A DNA stretch of 64,000 nt from Caballeronia sp. SEWSISQ10-4 2 (GCF_030464885.1 NZ_JALPRJ010000008.1:62001-126000), one strand, 5' to 3'; numbered from the stretch's first letter, positions 9,779-20,080 are shown. The notes: generated from the letters alone by a model not told the origin. Numbers and translations: made by a program.

Positions 9779-9819
9779 GAAAAAGCGCCATGTGACTTCG
9801 GTCCGTGGCGCTTTTTTTC
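9779..9819 (+). terminator. Intrinsic terminator of rne
   Basis: AAAAAGCGCCA pairs with TGGCGCTTTTT around a 15-nt loop, 15 nt after the rne stop, and ends in a run of seven T. Confidence 0.9.
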
Positions 9820-9950
9820 ATTGGGCCGACACAAAATGCCCGTGAAAAGAAGACGGCAAACCGCCCTAAAACCGCCCTTCCGCTAAAATGAGTTGTTCGA
9901 AGTCCATAGCGACCGCTTTACCGCCGCCGCTCGCGAGAAATAAAACGATC

Positions 9951-11060
9951 ATGTCCCGACGCATCATTCCCGTCACCAACGTCAGCGCGATTCCGGATTT
10001 CTCCGGCGCCGCCGCGACGCCGACTGGATTGCTCACTGACAGGCTGTCACGCAACTTGCGCGATCTGCGCATATCGGTGACCGATCGTTGCAATTTCCGC
10101 TGCGTCTACTGCATGCCGCGCGAAGTTTTCGATAAAAACTACGAATTCCTGCCGCACAGCGCCCTGCTGTCGTTCGAGGAAATCGAGCGGCTGGCAAGCT
10201 TGTTCGTCGCGCACGGCGTGGAAAAAATCCGGCTTACGGGCGGCGAACCGCTGCTGCGCAAGAACATCGAATTCCTGATCGAACGGCTGGCGCTGCTGCG
10301 CACGCCGGAAGGCCGGCCGCTCGATATCACGCTCACCACTAACGGCTCTGTCCTCGCCCGCAAGGCGCGCTCGCTGAAAGACGCGGGATTGTCGCGGGTG
10401 ACGGTGAGTCTCGACGCACTCGACGATGCATTGTTTCGCCGCATGAACGACGCCGATTTCGCCGTCGCCGATGTGCTCGAAGGGATCGAGGCCGCGCACG
10501 CCGCCGGTCTCGCACCGTTGAAAGTCAACATGGTTGTCAAGCGCGGCACGAACGACGCCGAAATCGTGCCGATGGCGCGTCATTTCAAAGGCAGCGGTAC
10601 TGTGCTGCGCTTCATCGAATATATGGACGTAGGGGCATCGAACGGCTGGAACATGAGCGAAGTGTTGCCGTCGGCGGAAGTGGTCGCGCGCATCGCCGAG
10701 CATTTTCCGCTGCGGCCGCTCGAAGCTCACAACGACGCCGAAACCGCGCAACGCTGGGGTTATGAGGACGGCGGCGGCGAGATCGGCGTCATTTCAAGCG
10801 TCACGCGCGCGTTCTGCAGCTCCTGCACGCGCGCGCGCCTCTCGACCGAAGGCAAACTGTATTTGTGCCTGTTTGCCACGTCCGGACACGACTTGCGTGC
10901 GCTGATCCGCAGCGGTGTAAGCGATGCCACCGTCGCCACGGCTATCGCCAGGATCTGGGAAGCGCGCACCGACCGCTACTCGCAACTTCGCGGCAGCAAC
11001 GCGTTGCTCGCTGCCGACCCGGACGCCCCGCGCGTTGAAATGTCATATATCGGCGGCTGA
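9951..11060 (+). CDS. moaA: GTP 3',8-cyclase MoaA
   Basis: A 369-residue radical SAM enzyme that starts molybdopterin synthesis from GTP. The first [4Fe-4S] site is CNFRCVYC (Cys47, Cys51, Cys54) and the second, C-terminal cluster is Cys289, Cys292 (FCSSCTRAR) and Cys306. The protein ends in the diagnostic Gly-Gly (MSYIGG). The ATG at 9951 ([10 protein letters not shown]) is preferred to the in-frame ATG at 9888, because the upstream 21 residues have no family character and 9951 gives the usual length. mobA starts 1 nt after the stop, so moaA-mobA-moeA form a molybdenum-cofactor cluster. Confidence 0.95.
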   Translation: MSRRIIPVTNVSAIPDFSGAAATPTGLLTDRLSRNLRDLRISVTDRCNFRCVYCMPREVFDKNYEFLPHSALLSFEEIERLASLFVAHGVEKIRLTGGEPLLRKNIEFLIERLALLRTPEGRPLDITLTTNGSVLARKARSLKDAGLSRVTVSLDALDDALFRRMNDADFAVADVLEGIEAAHAAGLAPLKVNMVVKRGTNDAEIVPMARHFKGSGTVLRFIEYMDVGASNGWNMSEVLPSAEVVARIAEHFPLRPLEAHNDAETAQRWGYEDGGGEIGVISSVTRAFCSSCTRARLSTEGKLYLCLFATSGHDLRALIRSGVSDATVATAIARIWEARTDRYSQLRGSNALLAADPDAPRVEMSYIGG

Positions 11061-11061
11061 C

Positions 11062-11694
11062 GTGGCCGATGCGCCTGGCAGGTCTATCTCGAAACACGAC
11101 ATCACCGGCGTGGTGTTGGCAGGCGGACGCGGATCGAGAATGGGTGGCATCGATAAAGGCCTGCAGCCGCTCAACCTCGAACCGCTCGCGCTCCATGCGC
11201 TGCGACGGCTCAAGCCCCAATGCGACGCGATGCTGATCAGCGCAAATCGCAGCCTGGAAATCTACGCGCAGCTTGGCATGCCCTTCCGGGCAAAGGTCAT
11301 TACCGATACGTTTCCGGATTTTCCCGGCCCGCTTGCCGGGATATGCGCTGCGTTGCATGCAGCGCAGACCGAATTCGTGCTGTTTGCGCCCTGCGATGCA
11401 CCTTTCATCGATCCTCATCTGGCCGAACGGCTATCTGAAGGCTTGAGCGCCGGGCAAGCGGATATCGCGATGGCAGCGGTAATCGATGCCGCCGGCGAAC
11501 GTCATCTGCATCCGGTTTTCGCGTTGCTGCGCGCGTCGCTGGCCGATGATCTCGACGCGTTCATCCGTGTAGGCGAGCGTAAGGTTCGCGCGTGGTACGC
11601 GCGCCACAAGGCGGTAGAAGTGACCTTCGCCGACGAGCGTGCGTTTTACAATGTCAACGATTTGCATCAGCTAGCTGATCTCGAGCGCCGCTGA
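11062..11694 (+). CDS. mobA: Molybdenum cofactor guanylyltransferase MobA
   Basis: A 210-residue nucleotidyltransferase that attaches GMP to molybdopterin, making the bis-MGD used by DMSO-reductase-family enzymes. The N-terminal GTP loop LAGGRGSRMGGIDKGLQ is intact, and FAPCDAPFIDP is the metal-binding aspartate region. I start it at GTG 11062, one base after the moaA stop. An in-frame ATG at 10924 would add 46 residues inside moaA that read as moaA shadow sequence. The intact G-G-X-S/R-M-G-G loop distinguishes it from degenerate MobA-like proteins. Confidence 0.92.
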   Translation: MADAPGRSISKHDITGVVLAGGRGSRMGGIDKGLQPLNLEPLALHALRRLKPQCDAMLISANRSLEIYAQLGMPFRAKVITDTFPDFPGPLAGICAALHAAQTEFVLFAPCDAPFIDPHLAERLSEGLSAGQADIAMAAVIDAAGERHLHPVFALLRASLADDLDAFIRVGERKVRAWYARHKAVEVTFADERAFYNVNDLHQLADLERR

Positions 11695-11860
11695 GCATCG
11701 GTTCGTTTCTTCGTCTCGTGCTTCGGTTTGCTTCGAGCCTTCGGCTTGGCCAGGGCGCTGCGTCTTGCGACGGCTGTGCCGGCATCCGCGACATGTCTGC
11801 CTTTTTCACCCGTCCGCCCGCGGGCTTTGTTTCGCGACTCCGCTCCGTTTCCACCCATCG

Positions 11861-13171
11861 ATGAACACAACCAAGCACTTTTCGAGCTGCGTCGCCGAGT
11901 ACGATCCGAACGCGCTGCCCGTCGGCGCCGCGCAGGAAATCGTGCGTCAGTGGGCGTTGCCGCGTGGTCGCGTCGAGGTGGAACGCATACGTCTGTTCGA
12001 CGCGCTCGATCGTGTGCTGGCCGAACACGTTGTCTCGCCAATCAACGTCCCTTCCCACGACAACTCCGCAATGGATGGTTATGCGTTCGACGGCGCAGCG
12101 TTGCTGGATGTTTCTGGCGGTAATGAATCGCTTCGGCTGACAGTCGCCGGTACCGCGCTCGCCGGACAACCATTCGAAGGCCGTCCGCTCGCCACGCAAT
12201 GTGTACGTATCATGACCGGCGCGCTCATTCCACCCGGGTGCGACACCGTCGTGCCGCAAGAACTCGTGCAGCGCGCAGGCGACGCCGTCACGTTCGCCGC
12301 ATCGGGTATCGAGCGCGGTGCGAATCGGCGGCTCGCGGGAGAAGACCTCGCGCAAGGCCAGCCGGCGTTGCACAAGGGTCGCATTGTGCGGGCGTCGGAT
12401 CTGGGCTTGCTGGCATCGCTCGGGATTGGCGAAGTCGCTGTACAACGGCGCTTGCGTGTCGCGTTTTTTTCAACCGGCGACGAATTACGCTCAGTCGGCG
12501 AAGCGCTCGCGCCGGGTTGCATCTACGACAGCAACCGCTATACCCTCTTCGCAATGCTGCGCCGGATGAACGTGGAGCCCGTGGATCTCGGCATTGTCCG
12601 CGACGACCGCGCATCGCTTGAACGCGCATTGCGGCAAGCTACGCAGGACGCCGACGTAGTGATCAGTTCAGGCGGCGTATCGGTAGGCGACGCCGACTTC
12701 ACGCGAGACCTGATGAACGCGCTCGGCGACGTGGCGTTCTGGAAGATCGCAATGCGCCCCGGCCGTCCGCTCGCGTTCGGCCGCTTGTGGTCGGGCAAGC
12801 GTCCGGGCGAAGGCGAATCGGCATTGTTCTTTGGTTTGCCCGGAAATCCCGTTGCCGTGATGGCAACCTTTTATTTCATCGTGCGCGAGGCGCTGCTTGC
12901 CATGTCGGGCGCGACGCCGCATTCGCTGCCGTTGATATCGGCCACGAGTTCGCAGCCGATCAACAAGCGCGCCGGGCGCACGGAGTTTCAGCGCGGTATC
13001 GCACGCCGCGATGTCACCGGGCATTGGCATGTGGTGACAACCGGGCCGCAAGGCTCGGGCGTGCTGAGTTCAATGAGCGAAGCCAATTGCTTCATTGTCC
13101 TGAAGCACGATGCAGGGAATATCGATGCGGGAGACAGCGTGGATATCCTGCCATTCGACGGCCTGATCTAG
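11861..13171 (+). CDS. moeA: Molybdopterin molybdenumtransferase MoeA
   Basis: A 436-residue enzyme that inserts molybdate into adenylylated molybdopterin. VPSHDNSAMDGYAF near residue 65 is the family's N-terminal signature. The MoCF-binding region has VVISSGGVSVGDADF near 265 and FGLPGNPVAVMATF near 325. The ATG at 11861 (MNTTKHFSSC) is chosen over 11765 because the 32 extra residues resemble noncoding frame. It is the third gene of the moa/mob/moe cluster, 166 nt after mobA. That gap is unusual inside an operon, so it may have its own promoter. Confidence 0.95.
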   Translation: MNTTKHFSSCVAEYDPNALPVGAAQEIVRQWALPRGRVEVERIRLFDALDRVLAEHVVSPINVPSHDNSAMDGYAFDGAALLDVSGGNESLRLTVAGTALAGQPFEGRPLATQCVRIMTGALIPPGCDTVVPQELVQRAGDAVTFAASGIERGANRRLAGEDLAQGQPALHKGRIVRASDLGLLASLGIGEVAVQRRLRVAFFSTGDELRSVGEALAPGCIYDSNRYTLFAMLRRMNVEPVDLGIVRDDRASLERALRQATQDADVVISSGGVSVGDADFTRDLMNALGDVAFWKIAMRPGRPLAFGRLWSGKRPGEGESALFFGLPGNPVAVMATFYFIVREALLAMSGATPHSLPLISATSSQPINKRAGRTEFQRGIARRDVTGHWHVVTTGPQGSGVLSSMSEANCFIVLKHDAGNIDAGDSVDILPFDGLI

Positions 13172-13290
13172 TTTCAAAAGGCTCTTCGACAACCTGCTTC
13201 AAGAACCTGAGCTGCAACGCCGTAATCACTTAAGCGGCCAACGCCGATGGTTCGAACGCATTGCACTATGACTGACGGGGCTTTTCCTTC

Positions 13291-13566
13291 ATGAAAAAAC
13301 AGATTTCGTTCATCGCGCCGGGACAAACGGCCAAAGCGCTGATTCTCGTGTACCTGACCTTCAGCGTACCGATCGTGCTACTTGGCGTGCTGGTCGCGTT
13401 CTTCCGATACGGCTCGGTCGAGCTGAGCACCGTGACAAGCGCGCTGCTGCTCAATGCCATCCTCGGCTTCATCTTGCTGTGGATTGCGTGCCACGCGTAC
13501 AACTGGGTGGCGTCGCGGTTCGGCGGCATCGAGATCGTTTTGTCCGACGCGCCGGAAGAAGCCTGA
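13291..13566 (+). CDS. Small two-span membrane protein, unknown function
   Basis: A 91-residue protein with two hydrophobic helices, about residues 14-40 (AKALILVYLTFSVPIVLLGV) and 50-71 (ALLLNAILGFILLWIACHAY), and short polar ends. I do not recognise a named family. Its stop overlaps the start of the GNAT gene (TGATG), so the two are probably co-translated. The product would sit in the inner membrane with both ends in the cytoplasm. Confidence 0.75.
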   Translation: MKKQISFIAPGQTAKALILVYLTFSVPIVLLGVLVAFFRYGSVELSTVTSALLLNAILGFILLWIACHAYNWVASRFGGIEIVLSDAPEEA

Positions 13567-14057
13567 TGAGCGCCTCGATTCGCACCGCTACCCCGGCCGA
13601 TGTCGGCGCGATCTTCGCGCTCATGGTCGAGTTGGCCGAGTTTGAAAAGCTGATGCACATGTTCATTGCGACTGAAGCCGGCGTGCATGACGCGCTGTTC
13701 GGCGCGCGGCCCTGTGCCGAAGCAATGGTCGCCGAAGAGAAGGGACAAGTCGTGGGCTACGCCCTGTTCTTCCAGAACTACTCGACCTTCCTCGGCAAGC
13801 GCGGACTGTATCTTGAAGACCTGTACGTGAAGCCGGCCATTCGCGGCAGCGGGCTCGGCACGAAGATGCTGCGTGCGCTCGCGGCGCTCGCGGTTGAGCG
13901 CCAGTGCGGCCGCTTCGAATGGACCGTGCTCGACTGGAATCAGAACGCCATCGGCTTCTACGAGAAGATGGGCGCGACTGTCTTGCCCGACTGGCGCATC
14001 GTGCGCATCACCGGCGACGCGCTGGCTACGCTGGCTTCTTCACCCGCTGCAGATTAG
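13566..14057 (+). CDS. GNAT family N-acetyltransferase
   Basis: A 163-residue acetyltransferase. The acetyl-CoA pyrophosphate loop is KPAIRGSGLGTKML near residue 92, preceded by the beta4 strand LYLEDLYV and followed by the C-terminal NQNAIGFYEKMGA block. The pattern LEDLYV...RGSGLG is close to spermidine/spermine-type (SSAT-like) and thialysine acetyltransferases, but the substrate is not proven. The start ATG 13566 overlaps the upstream stop by one base. Its stop overlaps the stop of rmuC on the other strand (14054-14057). Confidence 0.87.
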   Translation: MSASIRTATPADVGAIFALMVELAEFEKLMHMFIATEAGVHDALFGARPCAEAMVAEEKGQVVGYALFFQNYSTFLGKRGLYLEDLYVKPAIRGSGLGTKMLRALAALAVERQCGRFEWTVLDWNQNAIGFYEKMGATVLPDWRIVRITGDALATLASSPAAD

Positions 14058-15535
14058 GCTTCAGGTTCTTCGCGATCTTCACGTTCTTCGCGTTCATCTC
14101 CGAGCAGGTTGGCTGCCTGCTCGCCGGGCAACGCTTCCACGTCGCGCAGTTTCTTGCTCATCTGCCGCGTACGCGTCTCCGCCGACTCGATAGAACGCGT
14201 CACCGCCTCAAGCTGCGAGCGCGTCTTCGACAGTACTTCTCCGAACTTCCTGAACTCCGTTTTCACCGCGCCCAGCACTTGCCAGACTTCGCTGGAACGC
14301 TGCTCGATTGCAAGCGTCCTGAAGCCCATTTGCAGGCTGTTGAGCAAAGCCGTCAGCGTAGTCGGACCCGTCACACTCACGCGGTATTCCCGCTGCAGAA
14401 AATCCGTCAGCCCCGGACGGCGCAGGATTTCCGCGTACAAACCTTCGGTCGGCAGGAACAGTAACGCGAAGTCCGTGGTATGCGGCGGCGCGACGTACTT
14501 CTGCGCGATCGTCTTCGCCTCCGCACGAATGCGGCCTTCGAGCGCGCGTGACGCCTCCTCTACTGCTGCCGGATCGGCGCGATCCTGCGCGTCGATCAGA
14601 CGCTCGTAATCCTCGCGTGGAAACTTGGCATCGATAGGCAGCCACACCGGCCTCGCAACCGCATTCGCGCCACTTTGGCCGGGCGCATCATGACGGCCGG
14701 GGAGCTTGATCGCGAACTCCACACGGTCGTTGCTCTGCGGAATGGTTGCGACGTTCTTCGCATACTGGTCCGGCGTCAGCACCTGTTCAAGCAGCGATTC
14801 GAGTTGCACTTCGCCCCAGGTCCCGCGCGTCTTGACGTTGGTCAGCACCTTCTTCAAGTCGCCGACACCCGCTGCCAGCGTCTGCATTTCCCCCAATCCG
14901 CGATGCACCTGCTCCAGCCGGTCCGACACCAGCTTGAACGATTCACCCAGCCGCTGCTCGAGCGTCGCGTGCAGTTTTTCGTCGACGGTGCGGCGCATTT
15001 CTTCGAGCTTCGCCGCGTTATTCGCCTCGATGTCCTTCAGCCGCGCTTCAAGCGTCGCGCGCACTTCGCTCAAACGCCGGTCATTCGATTCCGACATCTG
15101 CGCAAGCTGCAGCGTGAGCGTTTCGCCGAAGCGCCTGAGCGCCTGACTTTGTTCGTCGCGTGCGTGCTGGCCTTGCTGCACGTTGGTTTCCGTCAACGTC
15201 ACCAGTTGCCGGGAGAACCCTTCGAGCTGCGTGTTCTGGAGGCTCGCCATGCTCGTGAGTTGCGTCGCGAGCGTCCGCTGGAATTCAGCGAACGCGGTAC
15301 CCGCTTCTGTACGCGAGGCGCGGGACGTCTCTGTTATTTCGCTCCGCACATTGCGTTCGAGCCGCTCCTGGGCACGCGCGTGAGCTTCGCCCATGTCGAT
15401 GATCCGATCGGTCAACGCCTCGAACTGTTCCTCGATATCTGTTTCACGCTTTGGCCGCAACAGCAGGATCAACGCGATCACCAGCGCGATCGCGAGGACG
15501 GCGACACCCGCGCTCAACAGCAACAACATGGTCAT
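14054..15535 (-). CDS. rmuC: DNA recombination protein RmuC
   Basis: A 493-residue protein. An N-terminal membrane span (residues 1-27) is followed by a long predicted coiled coil (about 35-210, heptad-rich with repeated ERLERNVRSE/QLAQMSES-type runs) and the RmuC nuclease-like domain, recognised from TRGTWGEVQLESLLEQVL near 235, PIDAKFPREDYERL near 300 and TDFALLFLPTEGLYAE near 355. In E. coli rmuC loss raises inverted-repeat-associated recombination. Its ATG overlaps the dehydrogenase stop (ATGA at 15532-15535), so it ends a leftward nhaD-dehydrogenase-rmuC operon. Confidence 0.93.
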   Translation of the reverse strand: MTMLLLLSAGVAVLAIALVIALILLLRPKRETDIEEQFEALTDRIIDMGEAHARAQERLERNVRSEITETSRASRTEAGTAFAEFQRTLATQLTSMASLQNTQLEGFSRQLVTLTETNVQQGQHARDEQSQALRRFGETLTLQLAQMSESNDRRLSEVRATLEARLKDIEANNAAKLEEMRRTVDEKLHATLEQRLGESFKLVSDRLEQVHRGLGEMQTLAAGVGDLKKVLTNVKTRGTWGEVQLESLLEQVLTPDQYAKNVATIPQSNDRVEFAIKLPGRHDAPGQSGANAVARPVWLPIDAKFPREDYERLIDAQDRADPAAVEEASRALEGRIRAEAKTIAQKYVAPPHTTDFALLFLPTEGLYAEILRRPGLTDFLQREYRVSVTGPTTLTALLNSLQMGFRTLAIEQRSSEVWQVLGAVKTEFRKFGEVLSKTRSQLEAVTRSIESAETRTRQMSKKLRDVEALPGEQAANLLGDEREEREDREEPEA

Positions 15536-16512
15536 TTCTTCAGGACTTCCGGATTGATCGGGTTCGGCGGATTACCGGCGCGCGGGCCTTCGCCCAGCGC
15601 GGCGATCAGGTTGTCGGCGGCGAGATTGGCCATGGCACGGCGCGTGGATTCGGTCGCACTCGCAATATGCGGCGTCAACACCACGTTGGACACCGTGAGG
15701 AAATCGCGATTGAAATTCGGCTCGCCTTCGAACACGTCGAGGCCCGCCGCCGCGATGGTCTTGTTGCGCAAGGCCTGGATCAGCGCGGCGTCGTCGACAA
15801 TGCCGCCGCGCGCGATATTGGTCAGCGTAGCCGTAGGCTTCATGCTCGCCAGTTCGGCCGCGCCGATGGTGTGGTGATTCTCGGCGGTGTACGGCAGCAC
15901 GAGCACGACATGGTCGGCGCGCCTCAACAAATCCGCCTTCGATACATACTCGGCGTTCAGTTCCGCCTCGATCTCCGGCGCGACACGCGAACGATTGTGA
16001 TAGATCACGCGCATGTTGAAGCCGCGCGCGCGCCGGGCGAGCGCCTGGCCAATGCGGCCCATGCCGAGCACGCCAAGAGTTGAGCCGAATACATCCGAGC
16101 CGAGAAACGCGTCGTAGGACCACGTGCCCCACTTGCCCGCGCGCAGGAAGTGTTCCGATTCCGCGATTCGCCGCGCCGCCGCCATCATCAGCGCCCAGCC
16201 GAAGTCCGCCGTGCTCTCATTCAACACGTCCGGCGTGTTGGTGCCCAGCACACCGTGCGCGTTCAACGCCTGCATGTCGAAGTTGTTGTAGCCGACAGCC
16301 ATGTTCGACACCACCTTCAGATTCGGCGCGCCTTCCAGGACCTTCGCCGTGACGGGATCGCCCGCTAGCAACGCGCCGTCGCGATCGGCCATGCGGCGCG
16401 CGAATTCGTCGGCGGACAGCGGAGCACCCGGGTTGGCATCGACTTCAAAATATTGCCGGAGGCGTTCGATCACGTCCGGGAAAATGGGGCGGGCAACCAG
16501 CACTTTCTTCAT
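15532..16512 (-). CDS. D-2-hydroxyacid dehydrogenase (glyoxylate/hydroxypyruvate reductase-like)
   Basis: A 326-residue NAD(P)-dependent D-isomer dehydrogenase. The Rossmann loop is GMGRIG (Gly150-Gly155), and the catalytic Arg235 (ARGGIVDD), Glu264 (EGEP) and His282 (TPHIAS) triad is complete. An Arg after the second beta strand (YHNRS, near 174) favours NADPH. The closest named group by eye is GhrB/2-ketogluconate reductase; the substrate is unproven. AGGAG lies 6 nt before the ATG at 16512. It follows the antiporter gene by 9 nt. Confidence 0.9.
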   Translation of the reverse strand: MKKVLVARPIFPDVIERLRQYFEVDANPGAPLSADEFARRMADRDGALLAGDPVTAKVLEGAPNLKVVSNMAVGYNNFDMQALNAHGVLGTNTPDVLNESTADFGWALMMAAARRIAESEHFLRAGKWGTWSYDAFLGSDVFGSTLGVLGMGRIGQALARRARGFNMRVIYHNRSRVAPEIEAELNAEYVSKADLLRRADHVVLVLPYTAENHHTIGAAELASMKPTATLTNIARGGIVDDAALIQALRNKTIAAAGLDVFEGEPNFNRDFLTVSNVVLTPHIASATESTRRAMANLAADNLIAALGEGPRAGNPPNPINPEVLKK

Positions 16513-16521
16513 CGAATTCTC

Positions 16522-17934
16522 CTAAAAGAACAACCATCCAGTAATCAGGAACAAGGGCAACAAGACGACCGTCGACCAGCCGAGATAGGCAAAGAATCCC
16601 GGCATCACGACGCCGCGCGATTCAGCAATCGCCTTGACCATGAAGTTGGGCGCATTGCCGATATAGCTGTTCGCGCCCATGAACACGGCGCCAGCCGAGA
16701 TGGCCGCGAGCGTGGAGGCGCCGGCCGTCATCAGCGTCGGGGCATCACCGCCCGCGAGGTTGAAGAACACGAGATAGGTCGGCGCATTGTCGAGGAACGA
16801 CGACAACAAGCCGGTCGCCCAGAAATACGCAATGTCGATCGGCTTGCCGCTTGAATCGGTCACCAGATGCACGATGCCGGCGAACGCACCGTCCGCGCCT
16901 GCACGCAGGATCACGATCACCGGCGCGATGGTGATGAAGATAGCGGCGAATAACTTCGCGACTTCCTCGATGGGCGCCCAGTTGAATGCATTCCCGGCGC
17001 GCGCGCTTTTCGGTGTCAGCAGCAGCGACAAAAGCGTCACCACGACGAGCAACACATCGCGCACGACGTTCTGCAACGCGACGTGCGTACCGAATACATC
17101 GAACTCGATGCCCGGTTTCCACAAGCCGCTCATCAGCACCAGCGCGATAACCGCGGCGAGCAAAACGAAATTGATCTTGCCCTCGACGCTCAACGGCGTT
17201 TTCACCTCACCCCGCTGCACCACCTCTTCCTCCTTCGCGTAGTAATAGCGATCGAGCGCGTAGAAAAGCGCCAGCAGAACGACGCAGATGAAGAGCGTGG
17301 GCACGGCGAGGTGCACGGTGGTCCAGAAGAAACTCACGCCGTTCAGGAAGCCGAGGAACAGCGGCGGGTCCCCGAGCGGCGAAAGCGCGCCGCCGGCATT
17401 GGCCACGAGAAAAATGAAAAACACGACCCTGTGCACGACGTGCTTGCAATGTTCGTTGGCGCGCAGCAGCGGGCGAATCAACAGCATTGCCGCCCCCGTC
17501 GTTCCCATGATGCTGGCGAGCACCGTACCGAGCGCGAGCAGTCCCGTATTCAGGCGTGGAGACCCATGCAGGTCGCCATGCAGGCAGATGCCGCCCGCGA
17601 CGGTGAACAACGCCGTGAGCAAGATGATGAACGGCACGTACTCTTCCAGCATGGCGTGCACGAAGGTCGCGAACGCGGCCGGCGTACCAAAGCCCAGCGC
17701 AAAAGGCACGAGGAACACAAGCGCCCAGCCCGCCGATATCTTGCCGAAATGACTGTGCCAGGCGTGCGGCGCGATCAGCGGAATAATCGCGATGGACAAC
17801 AGAATGCCGGCGAACGGAAGCGCCCATAGAGGAGAGAGCGTGGCGCCATCGAGCGTTGCCCCAGACGCGCTCAAAGGTAACGCGGCAAGCAACGGAGCTT
17901 GCCATAACCGTCGGATCGTCATGGACATGTTCAT
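16522..17934 (-). CDS. NhaD-type sodium:proton antiporter
   Basis: A 470-residue ion-transporter-superfamily membrane protein with about 12-13 hydrophobic segments after a signal-like N-terminus (MTIRRLWQAPLLAALPLSASG). Family marks are GTTGAAMLLIRPLLRANE near residue 140, NAGGALSPLGDPPLFLGFL near 178 and DNAPTYLVFFNLAGGDAP near 385; two conserved Asp/Pro-containing half-loops mirror each other, as in NhaD and ArsB-like carriers. It would exchange cytoplasmic Na+ (or Li+) for H+. It is the first gene of the leftward operon; the 214-nt upstream gap to pncB should hold its promoter. Confidence 0.85.
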   Translation of the reverse strand: MNMSMTIRRLWQAPLLAALPLSASGATLDGATLSPLWALPFAGILLSIAIIPLIAPHAWHSHFGKISAGWALVFLVPFALGFGTPAAFATFVHAMLEEYVPFIILLTALFTVAGGICLHGDLHGSPRLNTGLLALGTVLASIMGTTGAAMLLIRPLLRANEHCKHVVHRVVFFIFLVANAGGALSPLGDPPLFLGFLNGVSFFWTTVHLAVPTLFICVVLLALFYALDRYYYAKEEEVVQRGEVKTPLSVEGKINFVLLAAVIALVLMSGLWKPGIEFDVFGTHVALQNVVRDVLLVVVTLLSLLLTPKSARAGNAFNWAPIEEVAKLFAAIFITIAPVIVILRAGADGAFAGIVHLVTDSSGKPIDIAYFWATGLLSSFLDNAPTYLVFFNLAGGDAPTLMTAGASTLAAISAGAVFMGANSYIGNAPNFMVKAIAESRGVVMPGFFAYLGWSTVVLLPLFLITGWLFF

Positions 17935-18129
17935 GCGCGATCACAGCCGGTTGCCGCCGTAGCCGAAGCGAGCAGCCGTAAGCGTTGACCTGTTGAGTTT
18001 CGGCGTGGTGCCGATGTATGCATGATGCTGTCCTCGTTGGCCTGCGCGTCGATCAAGGACTTGATTATAACGAGCGCTCCCGCTCCAATACCCTAGACCG
18101 AACGGCTAACGCGGAGCAGCATCGCCCCT

Positions 18130-18150
18130 GAAAAAAACCCTGCCTGGGTT
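18130..18150 (-). terminator. Short terminator at the end of pncB
   Basis: Read leftward, AACCC-AGGCA-GGGTT followed by a run of T. The hairpin overlaps the pncB stop codon. The stem is only five pairs, so the call is tentative. Confidence 0.45.
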
Positions 18151-19339
18151 ATTGTTCTTCCACGGGCTTGGCGATGTCGAACACCTGGCGAAGATAGGCA
18201 AGATAAGCCTGGTCCTCGCACATGTTCTTGCCGGGGGAATCGGAGAGTTTGGCCACGGGCTGACCGTTGCAGCGAACCATCTTCATCACGATCTGCAGCG
18301 GTTGATAGCCAAGGTCGTTGGTGAGGTTGGTGCCCACGCCGAAAGCGAGCTGGCAGCGGCCGCGAAAACGTTCGTAGAGACGCAGGACCTTCGGGATATC
18401 GAGTGCGTCGGAGAACACGAGCACCTTGGTGCGCGGATCACAGCGGTTCTGCTCGTAATGACGGATCAGGCGCTCGCCCCAGTCGAACGGGTCGCCCGAG
18501 TCGTGACGGGCACCGTCGAAGAGCTTGCAGAAGTACATGTCGAAGTCGTTCAGGAACGCCTTCATGCCGTAGACGTCAGAGAGCGCAATACCCAGGTCGC
18601 CGCGATACTCCTTCGCCCACATCTCGAAGCCGAAGATCTGTGAATCGCGCAGGCGCGGACCGAGCGCCTGGCAGGCCTGGAGGTATTCGTGCGCCATGGT
18701 GCCGAGCGGACGCAACCCGTGCTTCATCGCGTAGTAGACGTTGCTCGTGCCCGTGAACTGATCGCCCAGGCCTTCCTTCAGCTTGAGGATGACCTCCTCG
18801 TGCCACTGCTTGGAGAAACGCCGGCGGGTGCCGTAATCGGCGATCTTGCAATCGGAGACTTCAGGACGGCCGCCGAGCAACTGGATCTTGTCGCGCAGGC
18901 GGTCGCGGCCGGTATCGAAGGTCGGGTCGCGCTGCGTGTTACGGAAATAGACCTCGTTGACGATCGCGAGGACCGGGATTTCGAACAGGATGGTATGCAG
19001 CCAGGGCCCGACAACATCAATGTCGATCTCACCGTTCTGCTTCGCCGACGGCTTGATCGTGATGGACTTCTCGTTGAGATGAAAGAGCGCGAGGAAGTCA
19101 ATGAAATCACTCTTGATGAAGCGCATCCGGCGAAGATATTCAAGCTCGTCTTCCTTGAATCGCAGGTGGCAGAGCTGGCGTATTTCGTCGCGTATTTCAT
19201 CTATGTACGGCACGAGATCGACCTCCGGCGTGCGGCACCGGAATTTGTATTCTGCGTGTGCCGCCGGGAAGTGATGCAGCACGACCTGCATCATTGTGAA
19301 CTTGTAGAGATCAGTATCGAGCAGCGAATGGATAATCAT
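18149..19339 (-). CDS. pncB: Nicotinate phosphoribosyltransferase
   Basis: A 396-residue enzyme that converts nicotinate and PRPP to nicotinate mononucleotide in NAD salvage. The N-terminus [18 protein letters not shown] is the family signature. [15 protein letters not shown] near residue 175 contains the histidine that is phosphorylated by ATP, and [20 protein letters not shown] near 340 is the phosphate-binding end. The ATG at 19339 is chosen; 68 further in-frame upstream residues are unlike the family and lie in the divergent promoter region. Length is normal (about 400). Confidence 0.95.
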   Translation of the reverse strand: MIIHSLLDTDLYKFTMMQVVLHHFPAAHAEYKFRCRTPEVDLVPYIDEIRDEIRQLCHLRFKEDELEYLRRMRFIKSDFIDFLALFHLNEKSITIKPSAKQNGEIDIDVVGPWLHTILFEIPVLAIVNEVYFRNTQRDPTFDTGRDRLRDKIQLLGGRPEVSDCKIADYGTRRRFSKQWHEEVILKLKEGLGDQFTGTSNVYYAMKHGLRPLGTMAHEYLQACQALGPRLRDSQIFGFEMWAKEYRGDLGIALSDVYGMKAFLNDFDMYFCKLFDGARHDSGDPFDWGERLIRHYEQNRCDPRTKVLVFSDALDIPKVLRLYERFRGRCQLAFGVGTNLTNDLGYQPLQIVMKMVRCNGQPVAKLSDSPGKNMCEDQAYLAYLRQVFDIAKPVEEQ

Positions 19340-19756
19340 GGTTCCAGACGAACGGCTAGGAAAGCGGGCAGAACCGCGGCGTAGAACCGCGGGCGATACC
19401 ACGGGTAAAACCGAAAACGGACCCGGCACGCCCCGACGCACTGGACACTTCGCCCCCGGCGGCCTCCAGCGCATGTTACCCGAAGTGTCCGCCCGCAGCG
19501 CCGCTCCCACCCGTGCGTTGCAAGCCGCACAGGGGTCGCGCAACAGCCCATAAACAAATCACTAAAGGATATAAGGCCTTCTGGATGAGGGTCGCGCTCG
19601 AATATACCGGTACGCTACAATATCGGTTTTGGCGCGCAGATTGTGCACAGCCGGGCTGTTCAGCCCCGGATAGAGGCTCCTGGTTCTCTGGTAGAACCTG
19701 AGGTCCATGTCGCCGCCCTCGCCGCCGCCCCACGAATTCCGCATGCAGGAGCCTGA
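19340..19756. other. Divergent spacer between pncB and fdxA
   Basis: A 417-nt gap. The right half is less GC-rich and contains several TA-rich hexamers (for example TACAAT at 19616-19621) that could serve fdxA, but none has a good -35 partner. No gene or repeat is supported. Confidence 0.5.
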
Positions 19757-20080
19757 ATGACTCACGTTGTCACCGAAAGCTGCATCAAGTGCCGCTATAC
19801 CGATTGCGTGGACGTGTGCCCGGTGGATTGCTTCCGCGAAGGTCCCAATTTCCTCTCGATCGATCCCGACGAGTGCATCGATTGCGCCGTTTGCGTGGCC
19901 GAATGCCCGGTCAACGCAATCTATGCCGAAGAAGATGTACCCGGCGATCAACAGCACTTCATCGAATTGAACGCCGAACTCTCGCGCGGCTGGCCGAGCA
20001 TCACCAAGACGAAGGCGCCGCTGCCTGAGGCCGACGAGTTCAAAGACGTTAAAGACAAGCTTGAACTGCTGGCGCGCTGA
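19757..20080 (+). CDS. fdxA: 7Fe ferredoxin FdxA ([3Fe-4S][4Fe-4S])
   Basis: A 107-residue ferredoxin. Cys9, Cys17 and Cys50 should bind the [3Fe-4S] cluster, and Cys21, Cys40, Cys43 and Cys46 the [4Fe-4S] cluster, which is the Azotobacter FdI arrangement shifted by one residue. The C-terminal extension after residue 60 is also FdI-like. AGGAG lies about 7 nt before the ATG. Electron partners are unknown. It is a single-gene unit between pncB and tRNA-Asn. Confidence 0.95.
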   Translation: MTHVVTESCIKCRYTDCVDVCPVDCFREGPNFLSIDPDECIDCAVCVAECPVNAIYAEEDVPGDQQHFIELNAELSRGWPSITKTKAPLPEADEFKDVKDKLELLAR